This document shows, piece by piece, positions 63,862 to 64,000 of a DNA stretch of 64,000 nucleotides. The notes below the pieces were generated by a model. The model was not told where the DNA came from and did no database searches. It worked only from the letters and a program-made list of their open reading frames with translations. Origin of the DNA: Deltaproteobacteria bacterium (GTDB lineage Bacteria > Bdellovibrionota > Bdellovibrionia > Bdellovibrionales > JAMPXM01); the NCBI GenBank assembly GCA_017302795.1, contig JAFLCB010000002.1:372001-436000 (forward strand), read 5' to 3'. The translations under genes were made by a program, and so were the position numbers. Each line of letters opens with the position of its first letter. Position 1 is the stretch's first letter.

Positions 63862-64000
63862 ATGAACTCGATCATCGTAATTGCCGGAAATACTTTTCGG
63901 GAAGTTATTCGCGACCGAATTCTTTATGGCCTAGTTGTTTTTGCCGTTATGCTTTTATTGCTCTCGCTTGCCCTCGGGCAGCTTTCTTTTGATGAAAACT
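63862..64000 (+). CDS. ABC-2 type permease, truncated by the window end
   Basis: Begins ATG two bases after the ATPase stop: MNSIIVIAGNTFREVIRDRI, then a hydrophobic helix ending the window (LYGLVVFAVMLLLLSLALGQ). The motif ANTFREVIRDRI-like start followed by the first membrane helix is typical of ABC-2 permeases (NosY/GldF type). Only the first 46 codons are present; the rest lies beyond the window. Confidence 0.8.
   Translation, partial: MNSIIVIAGNTFREVIRDRILYGLVVFAVMLLLLSLALGQLSFDEN

Noticed and set aside
1-64000. tRNA, rRNA, CRISPR, integrase or insertion-sequence genes
   Set aside because: Read for cloverleaf ends, regular direct repeats with spacers, and transposase or integrase motifs; none found.

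Overview
The window reads as an ordinary chromosomal segment of a predatory-type deltaproteobacterium, most probably Bdellovibrionota (a Bdellovibrio relative). This is inferred from gene content: an FHA-GGDEF protein laid out like the Bdellovibrio predation regulator DgcB, a Glt/Agl (Myxococcus/Bdellovibrio gliding) envelope operon, several FHA and PilZ proteins, an FHA-headed sigma-54 activator next to lone signalling genes, and an RNase HI with the C-terminal extension seen in that lineage. Coding density is high, base composition is even, GTG and TTG starts are frequent, and many genes overlap by 4 to 25 bases. I saw no rRNA, tRNA, CRISPR array, insertion sequence or prophage.

Layout. 0-4.5 kb: coiled-coil protein, metallophosphoesterase, glucose-6-phosphate isomerase, FHA-GGDEF diguanylate cyclase. 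4.5-11.4 kb: a secreted hypothetical protein, a 0.58 kb non-coding stretch with a structured leader, an ECF sigma/anti-sigma-like pair with a small exported protein, then a leftward group (TonB-like protein, outer-membrane barrel, M-type aminopeptidase lipoprotein, small secreted protein). 11.5-18.9 kb: PilZ protein, PIN-PhoH ATPase, SlyD, RNase HI, small hypotheticals, a lone CpaF ATPase and an unknown protein. 18.9-27 kb: enolase-ftsB, a small HTH protein, DNA polymerase I, a lipoprotein, an orphan FliL-domain protein, and the FHA/sigma-54 activator. 27-31.6 kb: engB, a small membrane protein, kdsB, pyrG, kdsD (Kdo/LPS and CTP supply). 31.7-43.8 kb: the Glt/Agl-like operon (two barrels, two large TPR proteins, TPR lipoprotein, small exported protein, FHA-TonB protein, TolQ/ExbB and two TolR/ExbD proteins). 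It faces a convergent gene for a GYF-GYF-PilZ protein. 44.5-50 kb: lptCA fusion, lptB, rpoN, rny, hpf. 50-56 kb: metK, a repeat island, a ribbon-helix-helix regulator with a palindromic operator, lepA and three consecutive signal peptidase I genes. 56-62 kb: pyrB-carA-(unknown)-carB. 62-64 kb: a PhnD-like binding protein, an ABC ATPase and the start of an ABC-2 permease, which runs off the window.

How the parts fit. Three systems dominate: envelope building (Kdo synthesis, Lpt export, signal peptidases, barrels), a proton-driven trans-envelope machine of the gliding type, and cyclic-di-GMP/phospho-threonine signalling (one cyclase, two PilZ proteins, three FHA proteins). The strongest candidate for something undescribed is the GYF-GYF-PilZ protein beside the gliding operon. 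In Myxococcus a GYF module belongs to the motor protein GltJ; here GYF modules sit on a PilZ (c-di-GMP receptor) fold, which suggests a direct c-di-GMP input into the motor. Functions are assigned by reading motifs by eye; no database search was run.
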